DNA of 9,596 nt, from positions 1 through 9,596 of the forward strand of contig DALTWR010000017.1 of NCBI GenBank assembly GCA_029986975.1, given 5' to 3'. A program made the translations under genes and the position numbers. This document shows, one piece after another, positions 1-7,583 of the stretch. The stretch is from Methanocorpusculum sp. Lineage in GTDB: Archaea > Halobacteriota > Methanomicrobia > Methanomicrobiales > Methanocorpusculaceae. The notes below the pieces were generated by a model. It was not told where the DNA came from and did not search any database. It worked only from the letters and a program-made list of their open reading frames with translations. Position 1 is the stretch's first letter; every line of letters begins with the position of its first letter.

Positions 1-598
1 TTAAGATGCGAAGTCCCGCATCCCCGCTTTTTTCCGGATGGAACTGACAGCCAAACACATTCTCTTTTCCAACGGCTGCTGTTACATCACACCCGTACTC
101 AGTTGTTGCGAGAAGCGAGTCATCACAGTCTGCTGCGTAGAATGAGTGAACAAAGTAGACGTGCGTTCCGTTTTTAAGAGATTTGAAAATCGGTGCGTTT
201 TCTCCGCCGTTTACGAAAGAAAGTGCATTCCAGCCAATCTGCGGGATTTTATAATCCTCAGGAATATATCCTGCTAATGGTCTCACGCATCCTTTCAGAA
301 GTCCGAGACCTGCGTGTTCACCGTACTCAAGGCTCTTTTCAAAGAGAAGCTGCATACCAAGACATATTCCCATCAAAGGTTTTCCTGCGGCTGCTTCATC
401 AAGTACTGCATCTGCAAGACCTGTTTCGCGCAGTTTTGCTGCCGCATCGCCAAAAGCTCCGACACCGGGAAGAATTATCCGGTCAGCTTTTGCAAGCATG
501 TCAGCATCCCTTGTTACAACTGCATCAGCATGAACGGCACGAAGCGAAGACTTCAGTGAGAAGAGATTTCCAACACCGTAATCCACTATCGAAAGCAT
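1..598 (-). CDS. hisH: Imidazole glycerol phosphate synthase, glutamine amidotransferase subunit (partial, 3' end off window)
   Basis: HisH hydrolyses glutamine and passes ammonia to HisF, which makes imidazole glycerol phosphate and AICAR in histidine synthesis. The minus-strand frame from ATG 598-596 stays open to the window edge, giving 199 codons. It starts MLSIVDYGVGN, has the class I amidotransferase nucleophile in GICLGMQ (C79) and the His/Glu of the triad in CQFHPEKS (H187, E189). It ends in ...AGLRIL at the edge. The TAA seen on the minus strand at 3-1 is out of frame; family members usually end a few residues later, so only a few codons should be missing. The start abuts the hisB stop (TGA 601-599), with a weak AGGGG ribosome binding site inside hisB, so coupling to hisB is likely. 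Family assignment is very secure. Confidence 0.95.
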   Translation of the reverse strand, partial: MLSIVDYGVGNLFSLKSSLRAVHADAVVTRDADMLAKADRIILPGVGAFGDAAAKLRETGLADAVLDEAAAGKPLMGICLGMQLLFEKSLEYGEHAGLGLLKGCVRPLAGYIPEDYKIPQIGWNALSFVNGGENAPIFKSLKNGTHVYFVHSFYAADCDDSLLATTEYGCDVTAAVGKENVFGCQFHPEKSGDAGLRIL

Positions 599-1186
599 TC
601 AGAGTGACCCCTTAGTCGAAGGCACTTGTCCTTCGTATGCAGCATCAAAAGAAACTGCAGAGCGGATACTGCGGGCAGCAGACTTGAAGGTTCCTTCTAT
701 GATGTGGTGCGAATTTACGCCTGCAAGTTCTCTGATGTGAAGTGAACATTCAGCTGTCCGCACAAACGCATGCCAGAACTCTTCGACAAGTTCTGTGTCA
801 AAGTCGCCTACTTTTTCAGACGGAATTTCAAGGTCGAAGGAAAGCGAGGCACGTCCGGAGAAATCGACTGCCGTTAGAATCAGTGCTTCATCCATCGGAA
901 GAATCATGAATCCATACCGGGCAATGCCTGCTTTGTCGCCAAGTGCTTTTTTAAACGCTGTTCCAAGGGTGATTGCGACATCTTCTGTTGTGTGGTGATA
1001 ATCCACATTCGTATCTCCTTTGCAGGAGAGTACAAGATCGAACCTTCCGTGCGAGGCAAAGAGCGTCAGCATGTGGTCTAAAAAGCCGCAGCCGGTATTG
1101 ATTTCGGATTTGCCTGAACCGTCGAGTGTGAGTGTTAAAGAGATGTCCGTCTCTTTTGTTGTGCGGGTTAGTGCAGCTTTTCTCAT
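599..1186 (-). CDS. hisB: Imidazoleglycerol-phosphate dehydratase
   Basis: This cytosolic enzyme dehydrates imidazole glycerol phosphate to imidazole acetol phosphate, the seventh pathway step. The 195-residue product is full length for the monofunctional form and lacks the histidinol-phosphatase domain fused in enterobacteria. The two metal-binding repeats are visible: DYHHTTED (H64, H65, E68) and NSHHIIEG (H160, H161, E164), together with GFLDHML (residues 34-40). ATG 1186-1184 overlaps the hisC stop by four bases (ATGA) and has a GGAGG site seven bases upstream (1194-1198), which fixes the start. The next gene, hisH, begins directly after its stop. No residue that I can judge is missing. 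Confidence 0.97.
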   Translation of the reverse strand: MRKAALTRTTKETDISLTLTLDGSGKSEINTGCGFLDHMLTLFASHGRFDLVLSCKGDTNVDYHHTTEDVAITLGTAFKKALGDKAGIARYGFMILPMDEALILTAVDFSGRASLSFDLEIPSEKVGDFDTELVEEFWHAFVRTAECSLHIRELAGVNSHHIIEGTFKSAARSIRSAVSFDAAYEGQVPSTKGSL

Positions 1187-2241
1187 GCGTTTTCCTCCAG
1201 AATTTCTTTAACCGCTTTGAGTAGGATATCCATCTGTTCATCAGTTCCTATGGTAATACGGTTGTAATCTGTGATTGACTCTTTATCAAAGTGGCGTACA
1301 AGAATGCCGCGTTCCTTTAGTTTCAGATAGAGGTCTTTGCCGGAAATTTTGTCATGCTTTACAAACAGGAAGTTTGTTGAAGATACTGGTCCCGTAAATC
1401 CAAGAGACGTAAGGGTTTCTGCGGTACGCTTTCGTGTCGCGATGATTTTTGCACAGTTTTCGCGGGTGATTTTCTCATCCTCTAACGCACCTAAAGCCGC
1501 TGCGGCACTTGTGCGGCTTACGTTGTAGGGGTTTGTTGAATATCTGATGCGGTTTAAGTCAGCAATTAACTCAGGACTTCCGACACCAAACCCAAACCGT
1601 GCGCCGGCAAGCGAGCGGGATTTGGAAAACGTCTGCACGACTAAGACATTGTCATACTTCTTTGTTAAAGGTACGGCTGATTCTGCACCGAAGTCCACAT
1701 ATGCTTCATCGATTACAACAACCGAGTCCGGATTATTCGTGATGATGCGTTCAAGCTCAGGAAGCGTTAATGCAATGCCTGAAGGGGCATTTGGATTTGC
1801 GAGGAAAATCGTTTTTCCGACATTACAGTAATCATCCGGGTCGATGGATAAATCAGATTTTACCGGGATTTCTTCTGCAGAAATCCGGTTCAACTCACCA
1901 AAGACTGAGTAGAAGCCGTAGGATGTGTCAGGAAACACCACGCCCTTTTCGCCGAACGCCATAAAAGCGAAGTCGAGAATCTCATCCGAGCCGTTTCCGA
2001 CAACAACCTGATTTGAAGAGACGCCGCAGACCTCTGCAAGTTTTGCGCAGAGTGCTTTGTACTCCGGGTCAGGATAGAGCATGAGCGTGTCTGCTGCATC
2101 GCGTGCGTACTGCAGAGCTTTCGGCGACGGCGGATAAGGAGACTCATTGGTGTTGAGTTTTACATACTGCATATCCTGCGGCTGCTCTCCCGGGGTATAG
2201 GGTTTTAATCCGCTTAGTTTGCTTGTAAAAAAGCGGCTCAT
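1183..2241 (-). CDS. hisC: Histidinol-phosphate aminotransferase
   Basis: A fold-type I PLP enzyme that transfers the amino group of glutamate to imidazole acetol phosphate, giving histidinol phosphate. The 352-residue protein has the HisC landmarks in order: LNTNESPYPP near residue 30, VGNGSDE (81-87), NPNAPSG (149-155), VVIDEAYVDF with the PLP-ring aspartate (D178), and SKSRSLAGARFGF with the Schiff-base lysine K207. The RITIGT segment near the C-terminus carries the expected substrate-carboxylate arginine. Start ATG 2241-2239 overlaps the hisD stop by ATGA, and the end overlaps hisB the same way. Aromatic or threonine-phosphate decarboxylase relatives share the fold, but position inside a his operon makes HisC the secure call. 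Confidence 0.96.
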   Translation of the reverse strand: MSRFFTSKLSGLKPYTPGEQPQDMQYVKLNTNESPYPPSPKALQYARDAADTLMLYPDPEYKALCAKLAEVCGVSSNQVVVGNGSDEILDFAFMAFGEKGVVFPDTSYGFYSVFGELNRISAEEIPVKSDLSIDPDDYCNVGKTIFLANPNAPSGIALTLPELERIITNNPDSVVVIDEAYVDFGAESAVPLTKKYDNVLVVQTFSKSRSLAGARFGFGVGSPELIADLNRIRYSTNPYNVSRTSAAAALGALEDEKITRENCAKIIATRKRTAETLTSLGFTGPVSSTNFLFVKHDKISGKDLYLKLKERGILVRHFDKESITDYNRITIGTDEQMDILLKAVKEILEENA

Positions 2242-3518
2242 ATGTCCTTCTCCAGCCGGATTACTGCACTTTTTGCGTGTCCGGTAAGACCTTCTTTTCG
2301 GGCAAAGACTGCGATGTCTTCTGCAACGCGGGATAAGGCATCTTTCGTGTAATAGGTGTACTGCGTCTTTTTCACAAACTCATCGACAGATAATGGGCTT
2401 GAGAATTTGGCTGTGCCGCTTGTAGGAAGTGTGTGATTCGGACCTGCAAAGTAGTCTCCGAGGGCTTCCGGGCAGTTTCTTCCCATGAAAATAGAGCCTG
2501 CGTGGCGGATTTTATCCAGATAGTCGAAAGGATTATCTACGCAGAGTTCAAGGTGTTCCGGTGCAATCTCGTTTGCGATTTCGATAGCTGCATCAAGTGT
2601 TTCTGCTACAATGATTTTTCCGTTGTTTTCAACTGAGGCACGGGCAATTTCTTCGCGCTCAAGTTTTGGAAGCTGAACTTCAATTTCTTTCTGAACGGCA
2701 AGCGCAAACTCATAGGAGTCAGTGACAAGCACTGCGGATGCGTTTTTATCGTGCTCAGCCTGAGATAAGAGGTCTGCTGCAGCGTAGCGGGGATTTGTTT
2801 TTCCATCGGCAACAATTAAGATTTCACTGGGACCTGCTATCATGTCAATAGATACCAGACCAAAGACCTGCTTTTTAGCCTCAGCTACGAAAGCGTTACC
2901 CGGACCTACAATTTTATCGACTTTGGGAATGGTTTCTGTACCATAAGCAAGAGCAGCTATTGCCTGAGCGCCTCCTGCCTTGTAGATTTTATCGACACCG
3001 GCAACTTTTGCTGCGGCAAGAATTGCAGGGTTTACTTTCCCGTCTTTTGCAGGCGGGGTAATCATTACAACAAGCGGAACGCCTGCGATTTTTGCAGGGA
3101 TTGCATCCATCAGAACAGTTGACGGGTATGCTGCAGTGCCTCCCGGAACATAGAGTCCAGCTTTATCGACAGGAATTATTTTCTGCCCGATTACGATGCC
3201 GTCTGAGTCATTGATGATGAAGCTGTTTCTTACCTGACGTTCGTGAAACTTTCTGATATTGGCTGCGGCACGCTCTAAGATGCCGATAAATTCAGGCTCA
3301 ACTTTTGAAACGCCTTCATCAATTTCTTCTTTGCTTACTTCGAGGGATGACAGTTTTACGCCGTCGAACTTTTCAGTGAGCGCAAACAGAGCCGCATCAC
3401 CTTCGGACTTTACACGCTCAATGATGCCTGTGACAATGTCAGCAACGCTTGCCATGGGCATATTTCGGGCAAATATTTCGGTGTTTGATGTCTCACCGTA
3501 TTTTAGAATTTTTATCAT
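2238..3518 (-). CDS. hisD: Histidinol dehydrogenase
   Basis: A zinc enzyme that oxidises L-histidinol to L-histidine in two NAD-dependent steps, the end of the pathway. The 426-residue product matches the family length. Catalytic and metal residues can be placed by comparison with the E. coli enzyme: Q253 and H256 in [10 protein letters not shown], the E321-H322 pair in APEHLEL, D355 in [17 protein letters not shown], and H414 in GLTGHAKSA. The glycine-rich [13 protein letters not shown] segment (121-133) is also typical. ATG 3518-3516 overlaps the hisG stop by ATGA, with an AAGGAG ribosome site about eight bases upstream within hisG. The other end overlaps hisC. It appears intact. Confidence 0.98.
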   Translation of the reverse strand: MIKILKYGETSNTEIFARNMPMASVADIVTGIIERVKSEGDAALFALTEKFDGVKLSSLEVSKEEIDEGVSKVEPEFIGILERAAANIRKFHERQVRNSFIINDSDGIVIGQKIIPVDKAGLYVPGGTAAYPSTVLMDAIPAKIAGVPLVVMITPPAKDGKVNPAILAAAKVAGVDKIYKAGGAQAIAALAYGTETIPKVDKIVGPGNAFVAEAKKQVFGLVSIDMIAGPSEILIVADGKTNPRYAAADLLSQAEHDKNASAVLVTDSYEFALAVQKEIEVQLPKLEREEIARASVENNGKIIVAETLDAAIEIANEIAPEHLELCVDNPFDYLDKIRHAGSIFMGRNCPEALGDYFAGPNHTLPTSGTAKFSSPLSVDEFVKKTQYTYYTKDALSRVAEDIAVFARKEGLTGHAKSAVIRLEKDI

Positions 3519-4138
3519 ACACGTATCTCCTTTTTTATTCCACTTACAACAGCATCAATCTCTTCTTTTTTGAATGCATAAGATGCTTTGTTGGAAATCA
3601 GCCGTGCACTGATTGGAACAATAGTTTCAATGACTTCGAGATTGTTTTCCCGAAGGGTTGTTCCGGTCTCTACGATATCTACAATGATGTCAGAAAGCCC
3701 TAAAAGGGGTGCAATCTCAATAGAACCGTTTAAATGAATGATGTCAATGTCGCGTCCTTTTGAGGTGTAATATTTCTGTGCGATGTTGGTAAACGAGGTT
3801 GCAACGCGCAGGGTTTTTGAGGTGTTGTCGCGGTAGCCTTTCGGCGCTGCTGCTGCCATCCGGCAAATGCCGCACTGTAAATCCGCAAGTTCATAGACAT
3901 CCGGCTCATACTCTAAGAGAATATCTTTTCCGGCAACACCGATGTCAGCAGCTCCGCGTTCCACATAGACTGCAACGTCTGTTGGTTTTACCCAGAAGAA
4001 GCGTAAGCCCATTTCAGCGTTTTCGAAGATGAGTTTTCTGCCGCCCTCACGGATTTCAGGACATCCGAATCCCGCACGTTCAAACATATCATAGACAGAC
4101 TCGCCGAGCCGTCCTTTGGGAAGAGCTACGTTAAGCAT
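3515..4138 (-). CDS. hisG: ATP phosphoribosyltransferase, short catalytic form
   Basis: HisG condenses ATP with PRPP to phosphoribosyl-ATP, the committed and usually feedback-controlled first step. At 207 residues it is the short form (HisG-S), without the C-terminal ACT-like regulatory domain; in characterised systems this form works as a hetero-octamer with HisZ. Visible motifs are VALPKGRLG (4-12) and the PRPP-binding loop DIVETGTTL (154-162). I prefer ATG 4138-4136 to a TTG four codons upstream: GGAGG (4143-4147) lies at the right distance before the ATG, and the homology-like MLNVALPKGR begins there. It overlaps hisZ by eight bases (ATGCTTAA) and hisD by four. With hisZ next to it, regulation by histidine through HisZ is expected. 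Confidence 0.95.
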   Translation of the reverse strand: MLNVALPKGRLGESVYDMFERAGFGCPEIREGGRKLIFENAEMGLRFFWVKPTDVAVYVERGAADIGVAGKDILLEYEPDVYELADLQCGICRMAAAAPKGYRDNTSKTLRVATSFTNIAQKYYTSKGRDIDIIHLNGSIEIAPLLGLSDIIVDIVETGTTLRENNLEVIETIVPISARLISNKASYAFKKEEIDAVVSGIKKEIRV

Positions 4139-5207
4139 TGTTTCCTCCAAGCTGTATCAGTTCACGGTATCGTATTGAGGCTGGGATGCTCTTCTGCGCA
4201 GAAACGGTCTTTTCCTGCGAGATGAGATCTGCTATTTTTGCGGTAACCGCAGAAGGACTTATTGATTCATCATAGACTAAGAGTACGTCAACATCATATT
4301 CCGGCGAGTCAGTCAGAAGAACAGAGAGTTTATCAAGATAGACGGCAAAGCCTAAGGCTTTTGATTTCTTTCCCATCTTTTTCATCAGAAGATCGTATTC
4401 TCCGCCGGATAAGACTGCATCAGGAACACCGCTTACAAATCCCTGAAACACGATGCCGTTATAGTAGTGCATGTCGTTTACGAGAGAGAAATCTATTCTG
4501 ACTGAGTTTTTCGGAAGCAGACGGACAATACGCTCAAGTTCCTGCAGGGATGTGCTGTTTGGAAGAAGGGCGAAGAGCTTTTCAAAGACTTCTTCCTGCG
4601 TTCCGCAGGTCTGCATGAGTCCTGCAAGAAGTGCGTAGGTTTCAGGTCTTACGCCTTCTCCGGCACAGATTTTTTCTGCGTCATGGAGGTTTTTGGCGCG
4701 GATGCATTGCACAAGTTTTGCCCGTGCGGATGCTGAGACATTCATGCGGTCAAGTACATCCGAGACGATTCCTACATGAGATACAGCAAGAAGAGATTCT
4801 GAAGATATTTCACGCAGACTTTCTGCTGCGAGGAGAAGGACTTCTGCTCTGCAGTAGTCATCGATGTCTCCGATGCACTCAAGTCCTGCCTGCATGATTT
4901 CTCTGAAGGGTTTTCCCGGCGCGGGCGTTCTGCAGATGTTTTCGTTGTAATAGACTTTTTCTACGAATCCTTTTTCCTCGACACTGTTTTTGACGATGGA
5001 TAAGGTTACATCCGGCTTTAATGCCATCAGTTTTCCGCCGGTATCTGTGAAGGTGATGATGCTGTCTGATACAAGGAAGTCTTTGTTTCTGACATAGAGA
5101 TCATACTCTTCAAACCGGTTCATCTTGTACGGAAGATATCCGTATCTGCGGTATAATGTGCGAAGTTTCAGGATGGTTTTTTCTTCGCTGAGTAATGCTT
5201 GTTCCAT
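4131..5207 (-). CDS. hisZ: ATP phosphoribosyltransferase regulatory subunit
   Basis: HisZ is a histidyl-tRNA synthetase paralogue that activates short HisG and senses histidine. The 358-residue product has the class II synthetase-like core: YRRYGYLPYK (19-28), LKPDVTLS (63-70), motif-2-like FREIMQAGLECIG (101-113) and a motif-3-like LGFAVYLDKL (285-294). The HisRS histidine-binding signature RGLDYYTG is replaced by NDMHYYNG (244-251), and the protein is shorter than HisRS, arguing for HisZ. An open frame extends upstream to 5507, but that extension has no family similarity that I can see and crosses the promoter, so I start at ATG 5207-5205. No strong ribosome site precedes it; GAGAAG is the best weak match. 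It is the first gene of the operon. Confidence 0.92.
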   Translation of the reverse strand: MEQALLSEEKTILKLRTLYRRYGYLPYKMNRFEEYDLYVRNKDFLVSDSIITFTDTGGKLMALKPDVTLSIVKNSVEEKGFVEKVYYNENICRTPAPGKPFREIMQAGLECIGDIDDYCRAEVLLLAAESLREISSESLLAVSHVGIVSDVLDRMNVSASARAKLVQCIRAKNLHDAEKICAGEGVRPETYALLAGLMQTCGTQEEVFEKLFALLPNSTSLQELERIVRLLPKNSVRIDFSLVNDMHYYNGIVFQGFVSGVPDAVLSGGEYDLLMKKMGKKSKALGFAVYLDKLSVLLTDSPEYDVDVLLVYDESISPSAVTAKIADLISQEKTVSAQKSIPASIRYRELIQLGGNNA

Positions 5208-5223
5208 ATAATGACTTCTCGTT

Positions 5224-5247
5224 GCTTCGCTGATGTTAAAGCGAAGC
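5224..5247 (-). promoter_or_regulatory. Perfect 8+8 bp dyad at the predicted his operon transcription start
   Basis: GCTTCGCT (5224-5231) and AGCGAAGC (5240-5247) form a perfect inverted repeat around an eight-base spacer. It lies downstream of the hisZ TATA box and 17 bases before the start codon. The expected start of transcription, about 25 bases from the TATA centre, falls near 5234, inside the dyad. That position suits a repressor operator; if transcription began further upstream it could instead be a leader hairpin. The function is inferred. Confidence 0.5.
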
Positions 5248-5254
5248 TGTTGTG

Positions 5255-5265
5255 TTATATAATTT
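5255..5265 (-). promoter_or_regulatory. TATA box (box A) of the his operon
   Basis: On the minus strand the sequence reads AAATTATATAA, a good archaeal TATA element, 48 bases before the hisZ ATG and preceded by GCGCT where a BRE would sit. It is the best TATA candidate upstream of hisZ and should serve the whole hisZGDCBH transcript, since none of the downstream junctions leaves room for another promoter. Confidence 0.65.
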
Positions 5266-5366
5266 AGCGCTTTACCATAATAAAGTGTTTGATGAATTCT
5301 GTTGTATCCTGAAAATATATCTGCCGTAATTAGTTCCAATCTCATTACGTGGTACAGGGTTTTTAA

Positions 5367-5486
5367 ATTCCTGCTGTTGCTAATACTGCGGCTGTTCTTA
5401 AGAAGGAATTTGAAGATTATGGACACACAGATGCCATTTCTGCCGTAACTGTGGGATATTACTCCGCTGTTTACAATTATCAATAG
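5367..5486 (+). pseudogene. Possible remnant: protein-like C-terminal tail of an unidentified gene
   Basis: A plus-strand frame is open from just after TAA (5364-5366) to TAG (5484-5486), 39 codons. It has no start codon of its own. The translation has a natural-looking composition: AAVLKKEFEDYGHTDAI followed by SAVTVGYYSAVYNYQ and a stop, with an amphipathic, aromatic-rich C-terminus. I do not recognise the family. Its position between divergent promoters, the missing 5' part and an in-frame stop directly upstream suggest the decayed end of a former gene. Chance openness over 39 codons is quite possible, so confidence is low. Confidence 0.3.
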
Positions 5487-5789
5487 AGAATATCCGGAAA
5501 AACCCAATCCAAGGAAATCTCAACAACATAGACAAATCTGAATCTGCTTTAAACAGGGCTTAATCTGATAAATAAGTTCCATTCACATCAGGGTTCTTGT
5601 TTAGTTGCTTTTCGTGTATGGTTTTTTTGGACCAGTGTCCCGAATTTGCTGTAAATTAACAGCGACCGCAAACTCCTTACCTCTATTATTGCCTCTCCAT
5701 CGTCAAATATCTATTTCCGTGTGCACAACAAAAGACCTATAGTACTCCCAGACAAATACATATACACAAATCAAAAGGAGAATACTAAA
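5487..5789. other. A+T-rich intergenic region upstream of the mrp cluster
   Basis: About 300 bases without a supportable gene on either strand; frames are short and broken. It holds a small GCTGT/ACAGC inverted repeat (5648-5652 and 5659-5663), a T-run (5622-5628) and, at its right end, the promoter and ribosome site of the rightward cluster. Nothing in it supports an IS element, a CRISPR repeat or a structured RNA gene. Confidence 0.5.
5737..5780 (+). promoter_or_regulatory. Putative promoter and ribosome binding site of the mrp-mfnD-mfnF-surE cluster
   Basis: CTATAGTA (5737-5744) is a plausible TATA element that would start transcription near 5765-5770, before the strong AAAAGGAG site (5773-5780), which lies nine bases ahead of the mrp ATG. 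A second A/T stretch (AAATACATATAC, 5754-5765) resembles a TATA box but would put the start past the ribosome site. The ribosome site is clear; the choice of TATA is uncertain. Confidence 0.45.
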
Positions 5790-6662
5790 ATGAGTGATAA
5801 ACCCGAAGGATGCGACGGACACTGTGACACCTGTTCGTCCAAGACTGATTCCTGCCAGAAACCACAGAAAGCAGATATCAGTGTAAAGCACGTTATCCTT
5901 GTCTTATCAGGCAAAGGAGGCGTCGGAAAAAGTACCGTTTCCGTAAACCTTGCCTACGCATTATCCAACCACGGCTACCAGACCGGTCTCATGGACCTTG
6001 ATATCCACGGGCCTTCCATTGCAAAAATGCTCGGCATCGAAGACCTGCGCCTTCAGGGAATCGGAAACAAAATTATGCCGATTAAAGTAACCGGCTCATT
6101 AAAGGTTATTTCTATGGCACTTCTCTTAAACGAAACCGACAGCCCGGTTGTCTGGAGAGGGCCAATGAAAGCAGCTGCAATCCAGCAGTTCTTAGGTGAC
6201 GTTGACTGGGGAGACCTTGACTACCTTGTCTGCGACTTACCGCCGGGAACCGGTGACGAAGCATTAAACATCGTTCAGTATGCACCAAACGTAGAAGGAG
6301 CAGTCATCGTCACAACTCCGCAGGATGTTGCAGTCCTTGACTCCACCAAAGCAATCAAGTTCATCGAAATGATGGAACTTCCTGTCTTAGGTATCGTTGA
6401 AAACATGTCCGGTCTTGTCTGCCCGCACTGCGGCGAAGTCCTTGACGTCTTCGGACGCGGCGGAGGAGAAAAGGCTGCAGAAAAGTACAACGTCCCCTAC
6501 CTCGGCGCAATCCCGCTCGACATCGACATGAGAAAAGCAGGCGACGAAGGAAGACCGTTCATCCTCAAGAGTCCGGGACAGAAAGGCGGAGAAGCAACCC
6601 GCGAAGCAGTCGACAAGGTTATGGAAAACCTTATCGCCGAAGTTGAAAAACGCGACAACTAA
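5790..6662 (+). CDS. Mrp/Nbp35-type P-loop ATPase, iron-sulfur cluster carrier
   Basis: This family (Mrp/ApbC/Nbp35) binds an Fe-S cluster and delivers it to apo-proteins in the cytosol in an ATP-dependent way. The 290-residue protein carries an N-terminal cysteine cluster (C8, C12, C15, C22), the deviant Walker A GKGGVGKST (41-49), the CDLPPGTGD Walker B region (148-156), and the C-terminal CPHC pair (C211, C214) that holds the bridging cluster in homologues. The start is ATG 5790, set by AAAAGGAG nine bases upstream; an upstream GTG at 5721 adds 23 residues with no family character and lies before the ribosome site. Many codons end in C and few in T, unlike the his genes, suggesting strong expression. 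It is the first gene of the cluster, nine bases before mfnD. Its client proteins cannot be read from the sequence. Confidence 0.93.
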   Translation: MSDKPEGCDGHCDTCSSKTDSCQKPQKADISVKHVILVLSGKGGVGKSTVSVNLAYALSNHGYQTGLMDLDIHGPSIAKMLGIEDLRLQGIGNKIMPIKVTGSLKVISMALLLNETDSPVVWRGPMKAAAIQQFLGDVDWGDLDYLVCDLPPGTGDEALNIVQYAPNVEGAVIVTTPQDVAVLDSTKAIKFIEMMELPVLGIVENMSGLVCPHCGEVLDVFGRGGGEKAAEKYNVPYLGAIPLDIDMRKAGDEGRPFILKSPGQKGGEATREAVDKVMENLIAEVEKRDN

Positions 6663-6671
6663 TCATCCAAC

Positions 6672-7583
6672 ATGAAAATCCTCATCGCAGAATATACGCA
6701 GTTCAACAACCCCTACTTAGCCCCCGAAGGAAAAGTAATGGTTGATGTCTTACGCAAAAGCTTTGAAGCTTGCGGTTATGAAGTGGTAACCCCGTCCGCC
6801 GGAAAAGATTTCGGAGAAGAAATCTCCCGTCTTGCACCGGAGTGTGAATACAGTCTGGTAATCACACCTGATGCCATGCTTTCAAAGTACACCCACATCG
6901 CAGAACTTGCATCACACAATATAGGGTCCGACAGCACCGCAGCAGCAGTTGCTGCAAACAAACGCCTGACCTCCAAACTGCTTGCCGCACGGGGCATTGC
7001 CGTTCCAAAAGAAGTCGGTCCTGACTTTGCAGGAAAAAGAGTCATTAAACCAATCAAAGGTGAAGGCTCAGTAAATGTCCGCATCGCAAAAGAAGGCGAA
7101 CTTCCCAAAGAAGGCGAGATGGCTGTTGAGTACATCGAAGGAAAACACTTCAGCGTAAGTCTTGTCGGAAGCCGTGTGGTAGGGGAAGCCTGCGGATTCT
7201 ACAGCGGACTTCCGCCGGTCTTACTTACCGTAAACAGCCAGAACGCCTACATCGATGAAAGCGGCTTCTTCCGCTACGCCGGAGGAGAAACACCGGTTCA
7301 CCCCCCGCAGGAAAAAGCGATGTTCGAGACAGCTGCAAAGACCATCGAAGCATTGGGCTGTCAGGGCTATGTCGGCGTTGACATGGTTGTCTCAGGAGAT
7401 GCCATCTATGTTGTCGATGTAAATGCCCGACCCACGATGAGTATTGTTGGAATCACCAAGGTAATCGAGGAAGAACTTGCAGACATCCTGCTCAAAGCAA
7501 CCGTAGGTCTTCCGCCGGAACTGGTTCATTATAACGGAAAAACTGCCGTGTTCGATGCAGAGGGCGGAGTTACTGTCAAATGA
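6672..7583 (+). CDS. mfnD: ATP-grasp ligase, probable tyramine-L-glutamate ligase of methanofuran synthesis
   Basis: MfnD joins the gamma-carboxyl of glutamate to tyramine with ATP, an early step in making the C1 carrier methanofuran. The 303-residue protein shows an ATP-grasp layout: N-terminal Rossmann-like part (MKILIAEY), ATP-site lysines in NKRLTSK (96-102) and VIKPIKGEGS (124-133), the hinge VEYIEGKHF (152-160), and the metal-binding end VVDVNARPTMS (247-257, D249 and N251). The specific MfnD call rests on general resemblance and on the mfnF-family gene that overlaps its stop (ATGA, 7580-7583). Other ATP-grasp ligases share these motifs, so the family is certain and the substrate probable. 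No clear ribosome site lies in the nine-base gap after mrp, so translational coupling is likely. Confidence 0.83.
   Translation: MKILIAEYTQFNNPYLAPEGKVMVDVLRKSFEACGYEVVTPSAGKDFGEEISRLAPECEYSLVITPDAMLSKYTHIAELASHNIGSDSTAAAVAANKRLTSKLLAARGIAVPKEVGPDFAGKRVIKPIKGEGSVNVRIAKEGELPKEGEMAVEYIEGKHFSVSLVGSRVVGEACGFYSGLPPVLLTVNSQNAYIDESGFFRYAGGETPVHPPQEKAMFETAAKTIEALGCQGYVGVDMVVSGDAIYVVDVNARPTMSIVGITKVIEEELADILLKATVGLPPELVHYNGKTAVFDAEGGVTVK

Noticed and set aside
1..3. Minus-strand TAA taken as the hisH stop
   Set aside because: The hisH frame reads TTA (Leu) at 4-2, so the triplet is out of frame and the gene continues past the window edge.
4139..4150. TTG start for hisG four codons upstream
   Set aside because: The codons GAG GAA contain the GGAGG ribosome site itself; the ATG at 4138 fits both the spacing and the family N-terminus.
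4131..5207. hisZ as a true histidyl-tRNA synthetase
   Set aside because: It is shorter than HisRS, the RGLDYYTG signature is changed, and it overlaps a short-form hisG that needs HisZ.
5208..5507. A 100-codon N-terminal extension of hisZ
   Set aside because: The frame is open but crosses the TATA box and the dyad, shows no HisZ-like sequence, and the family N-terminus (MEQALLSEE) begins at 5207.
5622..5663. IS-end-like or transposase remnant (T-run, GGAC/GTCC and GCTGT/ACAGC repeats)
   Set aside because: The inverted repeats are only four or five bases long, there is no matching partner or target duplication, and no transposase-like translation in any frame.
5721..5789. GTG start for the Mrp protein, adding 23 residues
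   Set aside because: It lies before the strong AAAAGGAG site and the extra residues have no family character.
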